Origin: DASUXY01 sp036377675
Lineage (GTDB): Bacteria > Bacillota > Bacilli > Bacillales > Amphibacillaceae
NCBI GenBank assembly: GCA_036377675.1
Contig: DASUXY010000013.1
Span: 1 to 64,000, forward strand
Direction: 5' to 3'
Length of the DNA stretch: 64,000 nucleotides
The notes under the pieces are model-generated. The model worked only from the letters and a program-made list of their open reading frames with translations. It was not told the DNA's origin and ran no database searches. Below, in pieces: positions 62,312 to 64,000 of the stretch; position 1 is the first letter of the stretch; each line of letters starts with the position of its first letter. The translations under genes were made by a program, and so were the position numbers.

Positions 62312-63685
62312 ATGAATGATGGATGGAAAGATCGCATCCCACCACACAACATAGAAGCGGAGCAAGCCGTCATCGGGGCCATCTTTCTTGAACCAGAGGC
62401 ATTTTCTACGGCATCAGAGTTATTAGTTCCTGAAGATTTCTATCGAGCAGCTCATCAGCGGATTTTCGAAACGATGATGGGCCTTGCTGACCGCGGGGAA
62501 GCTATTGATGTCATTACCGTAACAGCCGCTTTAAACGATCGAAAACAATTAGAAGAAGCTGGGGGAGTTTCTTATTTAACCGAAGTGGCTAGCAGTGTTC
62601 CAACGGCGGCTAACATTGAACATTACAGTGAAATCGTTGAAGAAAAGGCTTTGCTTCGCCGACTCATTCGTGCAGCGACAGATATTGTAACGACAACATA
62701 TGCACGAGAAGATGAAGTAGAAGACGTTCTCAATGAAGCGGAGAAAGCAATTTTAGAAGTTTCCGGTCAGAAAAATAGCGGAGCGTTTAAGCCGATTAAA
62801 GATGTGTTGATCGATGTGTATGATCAAATTGAACAGTTGCATCAAAGCGACGACGATGTGACGGGAATTGCCACAGGCTATCGCGATCTCGATCGGATTA
62901 CTTCTGGTTTCCAGCCTAATGATTTAATCATTATTGCCGCCCGTCCCTCTGTCGGAAAGACAGCATTTGCTTTAAATATTGCGCAAAATGTCGCTGTAAA
63001 TACCGATGAAAATGTCGCTATCTTTAGCTTGGAGATGGGTGCAGAACAGCTCGTTCAACGAATGCTCTGTGCTGAAGGTAATATTGATTCGCAACGTTTG
63101 CGAAATGGTAGATTGGAAGCCGATGACTGGGGTAAGTTAACGATGGCGATGGGAAGTCTTTCTAATGCAGGTATATTTATAGATGATACGCCCGGTATTC
63201 GCGTGAGTGAGATTCGCTCGAAATGTCGAAGATTGAAGCAGGAACATGGACTCGGAATGATTTTCATAGATTACTTGCAACTCATTCAAGGGAGTGCTCA
63301 TGCAAACGAAAATAGACAGCAGGAAGTTTCTGAGATTTCAAGATCACTAAAAGCGTTGGCGCGTGAGTTGAATGTGCCTCTTATTGCTCTATCTCAATTA
63401 TCACGTGGTGTAGAACAGCGTCAAGATAAACGGCCGATGATGTCCGATTTACGGGAGTCAGGAAGTATTGAGCAAGATGCGGATATCGTTGGATTTTTAT
63501 ATCGAGATGACTACTATGATTCAGAGTCGGAACAACAAAACATTATTGAAATCATCATTTCTAAACAACGTAATGGTCCAACAGGTACTGTAGAACTAGC
63601 TTTTGTGAAAGAATATAATAAATTTGTCGACTTGGATCACCGCTATGATACGAGTGATATCCCACCGGAGTCGGTCCCCGTCTAA
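62312..63685 (+). CDS. dnaC: Replicative DNA helicase DnaC (DnaB family)
   Basis: Hexameric helicase that drives the fork; B. subtilis calls it DnaC. The 457 residues hold the N-terminal domain (about 1-150, PPHNIEAEQAVIGAIFLEPE) and the RecA-like motor with Walker A IIAARPSVGKTAFALNIAQN and Walker B MIFIDYLQLIQGS. The arginine-finger and DNA loop regions (SQLSRGVEQRQDKRPMMSDL) are intact. A GGGGAGG site precedes the ATG. Confidence 0.97.
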   Translation: MNDGWKDRIPPHNIEAEQAVIGAIFLEPEAFSTASELLVPEDFYRAAHQRIFETMMGLADRGEAIDVITVTAALNDRKQLEEAGGVSYLTEVASSVPTAANIEHYSEIVEEKALLRRLIRAATDIVTTTYAREDEVEDVLNEAEKAILEVSGQKNSGAFKPIKDVLIDVYDQIEQLHQSDDDVTGIATGYRDLDRITSGFQPNDLIIIAARPSVGKTAFALNIAQNVAVNTDENVAIFSLEMGAEQLVQRMLCAEGNIDSQRLRNGRLEADDWGKLTMAMGSLSNAGIFIDDTPGIRVSEIRSKCRRLKQEHGLGMIFIDYLQLIQGSAHANENRQQEVSEISRSLKALARELNVPLIALSQLSRGVEQRQDKRPMMSDLRESGSIEQDADIVGFLYRDDYYDSESEQQNIIEIIISKQRNGPTGTVELAFVKEYNKFVDLDHRYDTSDIPPESVPV

Positions 63686-63713
63686 AACAGCCTTCAATTA
63701 AGGCTGTTTTTTT
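63684..63713 (+). terminator. Terminator of dnaC
   Basis: Perfect 11-bp stem AAAACAGCCTT with AAGGCTGTTTT, 5-nt loop, then TTT, overlapping the dnaC stop. Confidence 0.9.
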
Positions 63714-63807
63714 GTCCATGATGGACGACACGTTTGATTTCAAAATCGATATCCCTTTTAAGAGGGAAATACATCAAATACATCCATTATTTTACAAAAC
63801 ATATACA

Positions 63808-63852
63808 AAACACGAACAATTATAAAGAAAGATGTTCTGTTGTTCGTATTTT
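63808..63852 (+). promoter_or_regulatory. PurR-type operator upstream of purA
   Basis: Two PurBoxes in inverted orientation: CACGAACAAT (63811-63820) and TTGTTCGTATT (63840-63850), with the CGAAC cores about 20 bases apart, as in B. subtilis pur operators. It lies just upstream of the purA promoter, so PurR repression of purA is likely. Confidence 0.8.
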
Positions 63853-63854
63853 AA

Positions 63855-63883
63855 TTGACTCACTCTTATATTACTGATAAAAT
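63855..63883 (+). promoter_or_regulatory. Promoter of purA
   Basis: -35 TTGACT (63855-63860) and -10 TAAAAT (63878-63883), 17 bases apart, directly behind the PurBox pair. Confidence 0.75.
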
Positions 63884-63933
63884 TACACTGTGTTAAGTTG
63901 ATCAATAGTGTTAAAAATATATGGAGGTGCACC

Positions 63934-64000
63934 ATGTCCTCAGTAGTAGTAGTAGGAACGCAATGGGGCGATGAAGGTAAAGGTAAAATTACGGATTTCT
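63934..64000 (+). CDS. purA: Adenylosuccinate synthetase (5' part)
   Basis: The first 22 residues, [20 protein letters not shown] followed by DF, contain the GTP-binding motif GDEGKGK of PurA, which converts IMP to adenylosuccinate. The gene runs off the window end. The ATG follows ATGGAGGTGC. Position after dnaC matches B. subtilis. Confidence 0.95.

Noticed and set aside
1..64000. CRISPR array, prophage or defence island
   Set aside because: No regularly spaced repeats, Cas, phage structural or restriction genes were seen; the window is mostly core origin genes.

Overview
The window is a replication-origin region of a low-GC, endospore-forming member of the Bacillaceae. The gene order is the classic Bacillus oriC neighbourhood read from metG to purA: metG, abrB, rsmI, yabA, holB, tmk, recR, dnaX, tadA, serS, pdxS, dacA, guaB, gyrA, gyrB, recF, dnaN, dnaA, oriC, rpmH, rnpA, spoIIIJ, jag, mnmE, mnmG, rsmG, noc, soj, spo0J, ychF, rpsF, ssb, rpsR, gdpP, rplI, dnaC, purA. 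Spore genes (csfB, bofA, a SleL-type cortex hydrolase, a CwlC-type amidase, spoIIIJ, yyaC) show that it sporulates. The species cannot be named from the sequence alone.

Layout. Positions 1 to about 41.8 kb form the left replichore, where nearly all genes are on the minus strand and so run with the fork. oriC lies at about 41.8-42.6 kb between dnaA and rpmH, with more DnaA boxes in the dnaA-dnaN spacer. From 42.6 to 64 kb is the right replichore, with genes mostly on plus. Genes that run against the fork are mostly regulatory or accessory: abrB, sleL, hmp, a lipoprotein, a DUF4064-type protein, yaaC, yyaC and a DUF1189 protein.

The core covers replication (dnaA, dnaN, recF, gyrA/B, dnaX, holB, dnaC, ssb, yabA), segregation (soj, spo0J, noc, two parS sites), translation and tRNA maturation (metG, serS, tadA, mnmE/G, rsmG, rsmI, trmN6, rpmH, rpsF, rpsR, rplI, SRP RNA, two tRNAs) and c-di-AMP signalling (darA, gdpP). 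Regulatory elements that can be read directly include Pro and Ser T-box leaders upstream of proC and serS, an NsrR-type operator at hmp, a PurR-type operator at purA, and many hairpin terminators.

The accessory segment is 15-25 kb: nsrR/hmp, a divergent acetyl-CoA-synthetase-like enzyme, a CwlC-type amidase, a lipoprotein and a membrane protein, then a decay zone (21.2-23.0 kb) of truncated and frameshifted genes beside a tRNA-Arg gene, and another pseudogene at 24.65 kb. Compared with Bacillus subtilis, three things are missing from this locus: pdxT beside pdxS, yaaR between darA and holB, and the rRNA operons near gyrA and bofA.

I found no clear new multi-gene system. The most interesting signals are small: a 38-bp perfect palindrome carrying two head-to-head DnaA boxes between jag and mnmE; two perfectly interleaved inverted repeats between abrB and rsmI; a 29-codon ORF with a full-length Shine-Dalgarno sequence antisense to the dacA leader; and an Acs-like enzyme with substitutions in usually conserved motifs.
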